Below, in pieces: positions 1-6,281 of a stretch of 17,735 nt of DNA; the stretch's first letter is position 1; each line of letters begins with the position of its first letter. The notes below the pieces were generated by a model that did not search any database, was not told the DNA's origin, and saw nothing but the letters and a program-made list of their open reading frames with translations. A program made the translations under genes and the position numbers. The stretch comes from Candidatus Methanoperedentaceae archaeon (GTDB lineage: Archaea; Halobacteriota; Methanosarcinia; Methanosarcinales; Methanoperedenaceae), in contig JACUTP010000018.1 in NCBI GenBank assembly GCA_014859785.1, positions 1 to 17,735 of the forward strand. Reading direction: 5' to 3'.

Positions 1-54
1 AGACCATTTGGTACTAAAAATACATCATAAAACACAGGTTGTGATTTCAAATAA

Positions 55-86
55 AATTCGGGCAAATCTCTGATTTTGCGCGAATT
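55..86. other. Imperfect hairpin upstream of the dif-like site
   Basis: Bases 55-68 (AATTCGGGCAAATC) pair with 72-86 (GATTTTGCGCGAATT) across a 3-nt loop, with one mismatch and one bulge. It lies in a gene-free stretch at the window start and could be the end of a transcript from an upstream gene outside the window. It has no clear U-tract on the plus strand, so its role is unknown. Confidence 0.35.
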
Positions 87-116
87 CTGGCATAAAATTG
101 ATGCAAACTATCCAAA

Positions 117-144
117 ACTGCGTATAAGATATATTATACGCAGT
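117..144. other. dif-like Xer recombination site (candidate)
   Basis: Two 11-bp arms, ACTGCGTATAA (117-127) and TTATACGCAGT (134-144), are exact inverted repeats around a 6-bp centre GATATA. This 11+6+11 layout with ATAA and TTAT flanking the centre is that of known dif sites; Escherichia coli dif, as I recall it, has left arm GGTGCGCATAA and centre TGTATA. The symmetry extends to 14 bp per side (114-147). It sits 37 bp before the xerA start. Because a T-tract follows the right arm, it could instead be an intrinsic terminator of an upstream plus-strand gene, or an operator for xerA. Confidence 0.55.
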
Positions 145-154
145 TTTTATATAG
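144..154 (+). promoter_or_regulatory. Putative TATA box of xerA
   Basis: TTTTTATATAG lies about 30 bp before the xerA ATG, which would place transcription start only a few bases before the start codon, typical of archaeal leaderless or near-leaderless messages. No Shine-Dalgarno sequence is visible before the ATG. The box directly abuts the right arm of the dif-like repeat, so a protein bound there would interfere with TBP. Confidence 0.4.
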
Positions 155-181
155 ATAAACCTGCTAATAAGTAATTGGAAT

Positions 182-1015
182 ATGACTGAAAAGCAACCGT
201 CCCTCAAAAGGCTGGAAACAGAACTGAAAATAAGGGGCTTCTCTAAGCAAACCGCTAAAATGTACCTCTTTTACAACAGCAAGTTCCTGGAATACACAGG
301 AAAAAACCCGGAAGATGTCACAGAAGACGACATAAGGGAATACCTTGCATACAAAATATCCGACCATTCACTTTCAAACGCTTCCATTGCGCTGATAAAA
401 GCATCATTAAAGTTTTTTTATACGGAAATCCTTGGTTTAGAAATTTCCCGTATAAAAACCCCGAAAGCATCAAAAGGACTTCCGGTAATCCTGAGCCAGA
501 GGGAAATTAAGCATCTTATTGAATGCACAGTAAACCCGAAACACAGGCTGCTTATCGAGCTTCTTTATTCCACAGGTATCAGGCTTTCAGAATGCATAAA
601 CCTGAGATACTCTGACCTTGACTTAGACGAAGGCATAGGATGGGTGCGCTCTGGCAAGGGTTCAAAGGACAGGATGTTTATTATTTCTGGTATTTTTAAA
701 GATGAACTTCTTGGTTTTTGGGCTAAAAACGGTTCAGGGGAAAATACATATATTTTTTCTGTAAACGGGCGAAAAATGTCAACTCGGGGAGTACAGCACG
801 CGCTCTACGTTTCTGTTAAGCGCGCGGGAATTAACAAGGACGTGCATGTTCATACCCTGCGTCATTCATTTGCCACGCATCTTCTTGAAAACGGAGTTGA
901 TATACGGAAAATCCAGAAACTGCTCGGACATTCAAACCTCCAGACGACGCAGATTTATACGCAGGTTTCTACCGATGAAATCAAGAAGATTAAAAGCCCT
1001 CTTGATATGTTGTGA
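182..1015 (+). CDS. xerA: Xer-type tyrosine recombinase (XerA)
   Basis: A 277-residue tyrosine site-specific recombinase of the archaeal XerA / bacterial XerC-XerD type, which resolves chromosome dimers at dif sites. The N-terminal core-binding (SAM-like) domain spans about residues 5-90 and the catalytic domain about 100-277. All catalytic residues are visible: Arg134 (TGIRLSE), Lys159 (GKGSKDR), His224 and Arg227 (HTLRHSFATHLL), His250 (LGHSNLQTT) and nucleophile Tyr259 (IYTQVS). Length matches the family, so the gene looks intact. The start is the first ATG after a TATA box, without a Shine-Dalgarno. The gene stands alone: a dif-like inverted repeat lies just upstream and a repeat-rich gene-free region just downstream. 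An integrase of a mobile element is the alternative, but the short single-domain length and absence of element genes favour the housekeeping recombinase. Confidence 0.92.
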   Translation: MTEKQPSLKRLETELKIRGFSKQTAKMYLFYNSKFLEYTGKNPEDVTEDDIREYLAYKISDHSLSNASIALIKASLKFFYTEILGLEISRIKTPKASKGLPVILSQREIKHLIECTVNPKHRLLIELLYSTGIRLSECINLRYSDLDLDEGIGWVRSGKGSKDRMFIISGIFKDELLGFWAKNGSGENTYIFSVNGRKMSTRGVQHALYVSVKRAGINKDVHVHTLRHSFATHLLENGVDIRKIQKLLGHSNLQTTQIYTQVSTDEIKKIKSPLDML

Positions 1016-1022
1016 AGGTTAC

Positions 1023-1055
1023 GTTACGGGATTTTTACAAGAGATTTCCCGTAAC
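1023..1055. repeat. Inverted repeat after xerA
   Basis: GTTACGGGA (1023-1031) and TCCCGTAAC (1047-1055) are perfect 9-bp inverted repeats with a 15-nt loop, starting 8 bases after the xerA stop. The stem could help end the xerA transcript, although no U-tract follows. The core GTTACGG recurs at 1078-1084 and, as CCGTAAC, at 1495-1501 and 1521-1527. Confidence 0.5.
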
Positions 1056-1126
1056 GGGATTTAATAGCAGTTAATGCGTTACGGAAATTATATACTTAAT
1101 TGTGTAACTTATCTATAAAAGGAGGT

Positions 1127-1230
1127 AGTGGGCAGAACGGATTATGGTGGTCACAAAAAAAGAATATTCCTGCCCACTTAATTCGTATATATACGAACAA
1201 TACTATTTATAGTTTACGGATGATGTAAAA
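1127..1230 (-). repeat. Structured module, copy 1 (hairpin + palindrome + TATA box)
   Basis: First copy of a duplicated module in the gene-free region 1016-1566. AGTGGGCAG (1127-1135) pairs with CTGCCCACT (1170-1178). The 16-bp perfect palindrome TTCGTATATATACGAA follows at 1182-1197, then a shared tail to 1230. On the minus strand the tail holds CTATAAATA (1212-1204), a good archaeal TATA box. A transcript from it would start near 1182, immediately before the hairpin, with the palindrome between TATA box and start point where an archaeal repressor operator would lie. The 61 bp from 1170 differ from copy 2 at one position by eye. It may be a small RNA gene or regulated promoter. The strand is inferred, since plus-strand TATA-like sequences also occur upstream. 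Confidence 0.5.
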
Positions 1231-1314
1231 TCTGCTATCTATCTGCAACAACGAAATTTATGAGGTTCAAAAACAAAAAGTTATTTCCGTATAAAATAGA
1301 TTCATGTTAATTTT

Positions 1315-1416
1315 AGTGGGCAGGGGAGGGGAGTATGGTGGTTTATAAAAAAGTCCTGCCCACTTAATTCGTATATATACGAACAATAGTATTTATAGTT
1401 TACGGATGATGTAAAG
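1315..1416 (-). repeat. Structured module, copy 2 (hairpin + palindrome + TATA box)
   Basis: Second copy of the module. AGTGGGCAGG (1315-1324) pairs over 10 bp with CCTGCCCACT (1355-1364). The same palindrome TTCGTATATATACGAA is at 1368-1383 and the same minus-strand TATA box CTATAAATA at 1398-1390. The loop differs from copy 1 in length and sequence except for a shared ATGGTGGT followed by an A-run, while the stem is kept, as expected if structure is selected. A minus-strand RNA starting near 1368 would run into a T-rich stretch (minus strand of 1270-1285) that could end it after about 100 nt. No open frame is conserved between the copies. Function is unknown. Confidence 0.5.
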
Positions 1417-1533
1417 TAAATCTGAATCTGGAACTTTGAGTCTTCAATATAATAAATTATCATCAAATCCGCAACGCCAGACTGCGCCATAATCCCGTAA
1501 CACAAATACTCTCGCAATTACCGTAACGGAACA

Positions 1534-1541
1534 TCTATATA
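1534..1541 (+). promoter_or_regulatory. Putative TATA box before the small zinc-binding protein gene
   Basis: CTATATAT lies about 26-33 bp upstream of the ATG at 1567, placing the start point almost at the start codon (near-leaderless). The TTACCGTAACGGAA dyad lies immediately upstream, at 1518-1531. Confidence 0.35.
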
Positions 1542-1566
1542 TCTAGGGAACAATAATGAGCCTGAC

Positions 1567-1791
1567 ATGACAGAACGAAAATACCTGCGGTGGAAAAAAT
1601 GCCTGGTATGTGATGATTTCGTGAAATTGATGTTCCCGGAAGATGCCAGGAATATGTTAATAATCTACGAACCAGTCGAAGGAAAAAGCGACACATCCAA
1701 GAACTGGAGGAAAAAGCAGCTCGGTTACGTTCATAAAAGCTGCCTGGAGAAAGCGGCTTCCCTGATGAAAGGTTCGGAAAACACACAATAA
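1567..1791 (+). CDS. Small hypothetical protein with CxxC and HxxC pairs
   Basis: A 74-residue soluble protein that I do not recognise. Cys12-x2-Cys15 near the N-terminus and His56-x2-Cys59 near the C-terminus could form one zinc-binding site, a treble-clef or zinc-finger-like arrangement separated by about 40 residues rich in lysine. There is no signal peptide or membrane segment. The start is supported by a TATA box about 30 bp upstream, giving a near-leaderless message. It ends 26 bp before ubiD in the same direction, so co-transcription with ubiD is plausible. Evidence that it is a real gene: a full-length open frame filling the gap, a paired metal-ligand pattern and an appropriate promoter. 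The function is not predictable from sequence alone. Confidence 0.6.
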   Translation: MTERKYLRWKKCLVCDDFVKLMFPEDARNMLIIYEPVEGKSDTSKNWRKKQLGYVHKSCLEKAASLMKGSENTQ

Positions 1792-1817
1792 TCAAAAAGT
1801 ACTATCAGAGGTATCAA

Positions 1818-3260
1818 ATGGCATACAAAGACCTGCGTGAATTTATGGAACTCCTTGAAAAAAAAGGATTGCTAAAACGAATTAAAACAGAAGTAAGCGC
1901 TGACCTTGAGATTACAGAAATCCTCGACAGGACTGTAAAGAGCCAGGGTCCTGCCCTGTTGTTCGAGAATGTAAAAGGATACGACATACCGGTATTTGCA
2001 AATGCCTTCGGGACAATGGAGCAGATGTGCCTTGCTCTTGAAGTTGGGAACCTTGACGAAATAGGTTCACGGATACAAAAACTCCTGGAATTTGAAGCGC
2101 CGTCGGGTCTGTGGGAAGGGATTAAGAAAATATCGGAAATCAAGGAACTAACATCATTTGCCCCGAAATATGTAAAATCAGGTGTCTGCAAGGAAGTCAT
2201 ACGCTTGGAAGGTTTTTCACTTGATGAATTCCCCGTCCTTAAATGCTGGCCTGATGACGGCGGAAGGTTCATTACCCTTCCGCTTGTTTTCACGAAAAAC
2301 CCGAAAACAGGGAAGCATAACGTGGGTATGTACAGGATGCAGGTGTATGATGGGCAGACAACAGGCATGCACTGGCACATTCATAAACATGGTGCGCGGG
2401 ATTATGCCAATGCCGGAATCGGAAGGATAGAAGTCGCAGTCGCCATTGGCGCTGACCCTGTAGTTGTATATTCAGCTACGGCGCCGCTACCTGATAACAT
2501 CGAGGAGATGATGTTTGCAGGATTTTTGCGCAGGAAAAATGTGGAGCTTGTAAAATGCGAAACCGTTGACCTTCATGTTCCTGCTCATGCAGAGATTATA
2601 CTTGAAGGATACGTGGACGCAAAAGAGCGGCGCACAGAAGGTCCTTTCGGCGACCATACAGGATACTATTCCCTGGCAGACGAGTTCCCTGTATTCCATG
2701 TTACGTGCATCACACACCGCAAAAACCCCATATACCATGCAACAATAGTTGGAATCCCGCCAATGGAAGACGCTTATCTCGGGAAAGCAACGGAAAGGAT
2801 ATTCCTTCCGCTTATGAAAACACAGCTTCCTGAAATTGTTGATGTGAACCTGCCTGTTGAAGCTGTTTTCCATAACCTGTGCATTGTTTCCATAAAAAAA
2901 AGGTATCCGGGACATGCTAAAAAAGTCATGTTCGCCCTCTGGGGCATGGGTCAGATGATGTTTGCAAAGACAATTATCGTCCTTGATGATGACGTTAATG
3001 TGCAGGATATGGGGGAAGTGTTGTGGGCCGCAACAACCCGTATGGATCCGGTGCAGGATGTTATAATTATCGATAAAACTCCAACTGATACCCTTGACCA
3101 CGCATCCGTTTTGCCGAATCTTGGTTCAAAAATGGGAATTGATGCCACGCGCAAAGGTGCTGATGAAGGGTTCATGAGGGATTGGCCTGATGCTTTGAAG
3201 ATGGATGAAGATGTCAGGAAACGGGTGGACAGTATATGGGATGAACTTGGACTGGATTAG
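1818..3260 (+). CDS. ubiD: UbiD-family prenylated-FMN-dependent decarboxylase
   Basis: A 480-residue UbiD-family aromatic acid decarboxylase, which uses prenylated FMN made by a UbiX-type enzyme. The family's conserved stretches are present: the NVGMYR segment (168-173) ending in the Arg173 expected at the cofactor, HWHIHKH (185-191), and EGPFGDHTGYY (274-284). The length is typical. The start at 1818 follows a GAGGT Shine-Dalgarno. The family acts in ubiquinone, menaquinone (futalosine pathway, MqnL) and probably methanophenazine synthesis. A UbiA-type prenyltransferase about 830 bp downstream makes a membrane electron-carrier pathway the best inference. Methanoperedens is reported to use menaquinone, which would make this MqnL-like, but I cannot tell the substrate from sequence. 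The gene converges on the GPN GTPase with a 6-bp gap. Confidence 0.9.
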   Translation: MAYKDLREFMELLEKKGLLKRIKTEVSADLEITEILDRTVKSQGPALLFENVKGYDIPVFANAFGTMEQMCLALEVGNLDEIGSRIQKLLEFEAPSGLWEGIKKISEIKELTSFAPKYVKSGVCKEVIRLEGFSLDEFPVLKCWPDDGGRFITLPLVFTKNPKTGKHNVGMYRMQVYDGQTTGMHWHIHKHGARDYANAGIGRIEVAVAIGADPVVVYSATAPLPDNIEEMMFAGFLRRKNVELVKCETVDLHVPAHAEIILEGYVDAKERRTEGPFGDHTGYYSLADEFPVFHVTCITHRKNPIYHATIVGIPPMEDAYLGKATERIFLPLMKTQLPEIVDVNLPVEAVFHNLCIVSIKKRYPGHAKKVMFALWGMGQMMFAKTIIVLDDDVNVQDMGEVLWAATTRMDPVQDVIIIDKTPTDTLDHASVLPNLGSKMGIDATRKGADEGFMRDWPDALKMDEDVRKRVDSIWDELGLD

Positions 3261-3266
3261 GATGGA

Positions 3267-4043
3267 TCAAATTTCCATCTGTTTCCCTTCAAGGTCTTCC
3301 CCGCCGTAGAACACCTGCTGGGCAATATTATAGATATCCTCCATTCCATACATATAAGTTGATGAAACCGGGAACAGTGTGTGGCTTGACCCGAATGATT
3401 CAAGAGCAGATAAAAACTCCACGTTCAACTGCGTCCTCAGTGTCGGGACTTCACTGTTTATAGCATCGTTAAGTTCCATGAAATCTTTGCTCCAGTTAAT
3501 TATTTTATCAACTTCTTTCTCTTCAAGCAGGTCGGATTTTGTAAGGATATTGATAAAAGGGGTATTGAACCGCACCTGCACAGAAGCAGCCTGAAGCATA
3601 AGGGATATAAAACCGGACGGGGTTCTTGATATTACAGGGTCATAAAGGAAACCTATCATGGAATTGTTATTGTCAAAATTATCGATAAGGTATTTTCCCG
3701 ACTGCCTGAGGACAAACAATTCCATCTGTCCAGGCGTATCGAAAATAACGTGCCCTGTTTCGAAACTGTCCAAAACTTCTTTCATTTCATTAATGTTCAG
3801 GGCAAGCATATCAGCGGCAATTATCTGTGCACCGTTTGGACCGACACCGTATTCTTTCATGATGTCCTTGAGTTTTATCCACTCCCTGATATCAATATCA
3901 GGAACATAAGGCACATCTTCAATACCAGGGTCAAGGTTCACGGTTACTGCATCGTATCCCCGTGACTGCATCCACCCGGCATAAGCACCTGTCAGTGATG
4001 ATTTGCCGCTTCCTGCCGAGCCGATAAAATAAAGGTTAATCAT
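3267..4043 (-). CDS. GPN-loop GTPase
   Basis: A 258-residue GPN-loop GTPase (archaeal PAB0955 / eukaryotic Gpn1-Gpn3 family). Visible motifs: P-loop GSAGSGKSS (8-16), the family-defining Gly-Pro-Asn loop (GVGPNGA, GPN at 68-70), the G3 motif DTPGQ (102-106) and the G4 motif TKSD (168-171). The proteins form homodimers in which the GPN loop of one subunit reaches the other's active site. Eukaryotic members assist RNA polymerase II assembly and nuclear import; the archaeal role is not settled. It is transcribed divergently from ubiA across 45 bp and ends 6 bp from the convergent ubiD, so it is probably a single-gene unit. The gene is complete. Confidence 0.92.
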   Translation of the reverse strand: MINLYFIGSAGSGKSSLTGAYAGWMQSRGYDAVTVNLDPGIEDVPYVPDIDIREWIKLKDIMKEYGVGPNGAQIIAADMLALNINEMKEVLDSFETGHVIFDTPGQMELFVLRQSGKYLIDNFDNNNSMIGFLYDPVISRTPSGFISLMLQAASVQVRFNTPFINILTKSDLLEEKEVDKIINWSKDFMELNDAINSEVPTLRTQLNVEFLSALESFGSSHTLFPVSSTYMYGMEDIYNIAQQVFYGGEDLEGKQMEI

Positions 4044-4088
4044 TCTAATCAGGATGGTTAATATCTATAATATGGGAAAAGAGTTGCG
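4044..4088. promoter_or_regulatory. Compact divergent promoter region of the GPN GTPase and ubiA
   Basis: Only 45 bp separate the two start codons. The AT-rich centre TTAATATCTATAATATG (about 4059-4075) offers TATA-like sequence on both strands, so the two genes cannot have fully separate promoters. Any regulator bound here would affect both. Confidence 0.35.
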
Positions 4089-4961
4089 ATGTTAGAAAAA
4101 CTAAAACTGTACATGGATTTCGTTGTTATAAAACATACGGTATTTGCAATCCCCTTTGCATACCTCGGCTCATTCCTGGCAGCAGGTGGTGTCCCTGAAC
4201 TTCGTGTATTGTCCTGGGTCGGGCTTGCATTCCTCGGCGCCAGGAGCGCTGCAATGGCTCTTAATAACCTTATTGACAGGGATATTGATGCTAAAAACCC
4301 GAGGACTGCCAACCGCGAACTGCCGTCAGGTAAAATCAGTGTCCGTGAAGTCTGGGGAATAATAATTATCTCTTATATCCTGCTGTTCTTCTCAGCGTAC
4401 AAACTGAACCCGTTGTGCCTGAAACTTGCGCCCATAATCCCGATTACATCATTTGTTTATCCGTATCTTAAGCGGTTTACACCGATATCCCATTACGTAC
4501 TGGGGCTGAATCTGGGTTATGCGCCTGTCGGGGGTTGGCTTGCGGTTACAGGCGTTTTTAATATACCGTTTGGCATGCCTGAGATTGCCATGCTTATCCT
4601 GTTGTTTGCAGTCACTTTGTGGGTGGCAGGGTTTGATACAATCTATTCCTTGCAGGACTTTGATTTTGATGTGAAGAATAAGCTGTATTCCATACCAACG
4701 GCTTTTGGCGTGAAAAAAGCATTGCTGCTGTCATTCCTTTCGCATGTATTTATGCTTGCACTGCTTGTCGGGTTGCTGTTCGTGCTGGAACTTGGGAGTG
4801 TTTTTATTGCGGGACTGTTTATTATCGGGATACTTGTCTGGTATGAGCATTCAATTGTCAGGGTTGATGATTTTACGAATATCCCTGTTGCTTTTTTTAA
4901 TGTAAATGCTGCTGTGAGTTTGAGCATGCTTGTTTTTACGGTAGTGGATGTGCTGGTGTGA
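4089..4961 (+). CDS. ubiA: UbiA-family aromatic prenyltransferase
   Basis: A 290-residue polytopic membrane prenyltransferase with about eight or nine hydrophobic segments. It transfers a polyprenyl chain from its diphosphate to an aromatic ring. The first Asp-rich Mg-binding motif is NNLIDRDIDAKNPRT (59-73, with Asn60, Asp63 and Asp67). The second is around GFDTIYSLQDFDFD (181-194). The YSLQD-x-DFD block and SIPTAFG are typical of the branch often annotated 4-hydroxybenzoate polyprenyltransferase, which includes the futalosine-pathway enzyme MqnP. Together with ubiD it suggests assembly of menaquinone or methanophenazine; archaeal lipid or heme prenyltransferases are less likely alternatives. 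The start shows an IKHTVFAIPFA N-terminus as in the family. Its promoter region is shared with the divergent GPN GTPase. Confidence 0.88.
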   Translation: MLEKLKLYMDFVVIKHTVFAIPFAYLGSFLAAGGVPELRVLSWVGLAFLGARSAAMALNNLIDRDIDAKNPRTANRELPSGKISVREVWGIIIISYILLFFSAYKLNPLCLKLAPIIPITSFVYPYLKRFTPISHYVLGLNLGYAPVGGWLAVTGVFNIPFGMPEIAMLILLFAVTLWVAGFDTIYSLQDFDFDVKNKLYSIPTAFGVKKALLLSFLSHVFMLALLVGLLFVLELGSVFIAGLFIIGILVWYEHSIVRVDDFTNIPVAFFNVNAAVSLSMLVFTVVDVLV

Positions 4962-4984
4962 GGAATTAAATATTTTCATTCCTC
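4960..4984 (+). terminator. Possible hairpin at the end of ubiA
   Basis: GAGGAAT (4960-4966) and ATTCCTC (4978-4984) form a 7-bp stem with an 11-nt loop that overlaps the ubiA stop codon. No good U-tract follows, so termination is uncertain. Confidence 0.3.
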
Positions 4985-5105
4985 AATACTATTATTCACT
5001 AAAATCACTGACACAATATTACTATGCCACCACAAGCTACTTAAACCATAATGATTATCCAAATAGTTGCTACGAATATGAATATTTATAATACTAAATA
5101 TAACT

Positions 5106-5156
5106 CATATATACTATACCTCACCTATAATATTTAAGTTAAACATATCCCGGTGA
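5106..5156 (+). promoter_or_regulatory. Promoter and ribosome binding site of the cfb operon
   Basis: The 201-bp gap 4962-5162 is very AT-rich and holds no gene. CATATATACT (5106-5115) and the AT-rich TATAATATTTAAG further on are TATA-box candidates. GGTGA at 5152-5156, six bases before the ATG at 5163, matches the archaeal anti-Shine-Dalgarno and supports that start. Which TATA box is used cannot be decided. Confidence 0.4.
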
Positions 5157-5162
5157 ATAAAT

Positions 5163-6281
5163 ATGCCCGTAATACAAAAAGAACAGTTGATTTTACACCC
5201 GCGCCCGAGTTCCATCGTTGCCGCGTTATACACCCTGCGTGACCTTGAAACAGATGTTACAATCCTGCACGGCCCTCCCGGATGCAGTTTCAAGCATGCC
5301 AGGCTTCTTGAGGAAGACGGGATGAGGGTTGTTACCTCATCGCTTGACGAATCCGGTTTTGTTTTCGGGGGGATGGATACTCTTGTGGAAGTCCTTGAAA
5401 AAGTTATCGAGCGGTTTAACCCGAAACGTATCGGTATTGTCGGAACCTGCGCAAGCATGATAATCGGCGAGGAACTGCACGAAGCTGTCACCCGTGTCCA
5501 GCCTGATGTGCCTGTAATTGAAGTTGAAGTTCACGCAGGATACAGGGACAACACAAAAGGAGTTATTATTGCCCTTGAATCAGCACTGTCAGCCGGAATT
5601 ATCGACGAGGCGGAATTTCAGCGGCAGAAGAGCCTGTTAAAAGAAGCGACAATGGTCGAGAAACGACACGGTGCAGCGAGCAAGGACTATCTTGAACCAA
5701 GCCGCGGTGATTTGAAGTATAAGGTTGCAGAACGTATAATCCAGCTTTTAAAAGAAGGAAAAAGCGGGATAAATATCATGAATGCCAAGAAAGAAACCGC
5801 GTATATGTTTGTCGATATTAACGCTGCTGTAGTTCAGGCTGCTGAAAAACTCGGGGTTGGCTCAAATATTGTAAACATGGCAAACCTTGATGAAAACCTG
5901 GGACTTCCAAAAACACGACGGGATGCAAGGAATATTAATGAAGACCTAAAAGGCATGGGAATTGAAATCCACCATATTATCGGGGGACTGGATGAATACC
6001 CGGTAGCAGGAAATAATGTGAACAATTTAATTGCCGAAAAATATCCGGATTTCGATTTTGCAGTAATTACAGGTGTTCCGCATGCACTTCCTATGGATAA
6101 CATAAAGGACATGGAACTGTTCTCTGTCACAAACGGGCCCAGGCAGGTTGCGCCGTTAAAGGATATGGGGCATAACCATGTGGTTGTGGAGATAGACCTT
6201 CACCCCAGGACGCTTGGCGTGAACCATATAGTAGAGTCTGAAACAGGAGCCACCATCCGGGAGATGGTAAAACATGTCTAA
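5163..6281 (+). CDS. cfbD: Ni-sirohydrochlorin a,c-diamide reductive cyclase subunit CfbD
   Basis: A 372-residue nitrogenase component-1-like (NifD/NflD) protein, the catalytic subunit of the complex that reduces and cyclises Ni-sirohydrochlorin a,c-diamide in coenzyme F430 synthesis. Family segments are visible: HPRPSSIVAALYTLRDL (12-28), HGPPGCSFKHARLL (36-49, Cys41), SSLDESGFVFGG (59-70) and GTCASMIIGEEL (94-105, Cys96). Cys41 and Cys96 are candidate 4Fe-4S ligands. The protein is much shorter than NifD, as expected for CfbD. The next gene, cfbC, starts inside its last codons (8-nt overlap), so the two are translationally coupled. The start is set by GGTGA six bases upstream. A true nitrogenase is excluded by length and by the absence of nifK, nifE and nifN. 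Confidence 0.95.
   Translation: MPVIQKEQLILHPRPSSIVAALYTLRDLETDVTILHGPPGCSFKHARLLEEDGMRVVTSSLDESGFVFGGMDTLVEVLEKVIERFNPKRIGIVGTCASMIIGEELHEAVTRVQPDVPVIEVEVHAGYRDNTKGVIIALESALSAGIIDEAEFQRQKSLLKEATMVEKRHGAASKDYLEPSRGDLKYKVAERIIQLLKEGKSGINIMNAKKETAYMFVDINAAVVQAAEKLGVGSNIVNMANLDENLGLPKTRRDARNINEDLKGMGIEIHHIIGGLDEYPVAGNNVNNLIAEKYPDFDFAVITGVPHALPMDNIKDMELFSVTNGPRQVAPLKDMGHNHVVVEIDLHPRTLGVNHIVESETGATIREMVKHV

Noticed and set aside
182..1015. xerA as the integrase of a mobile element
   Set aside because: Size and motifs match housekeeping XerA, no element genes or flanking tRNA are seen, and a dif-like site lies next to it.
1128..1366. Micro-ORFs inside the duplicated modules (for example ATG at 1145 and 1335)
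   Set aside because: They begin with similar codons (Met-Val-Val), but the loop lengths differ by five bases, so the frames are not conserved between the copies.
1127..1416. CRISPR array or insertion sequence
   Set aside because: There are only two copies with a spacing far too large for a CRISPR, no cas genes, and no transposase or target-site duplications.
1814..3175. Several long minus-strand frames opposite ubiD
   Set aside because: The plus strand codes for an intact UbiD with all family motifs; the antisense translations show no recognisable domain.
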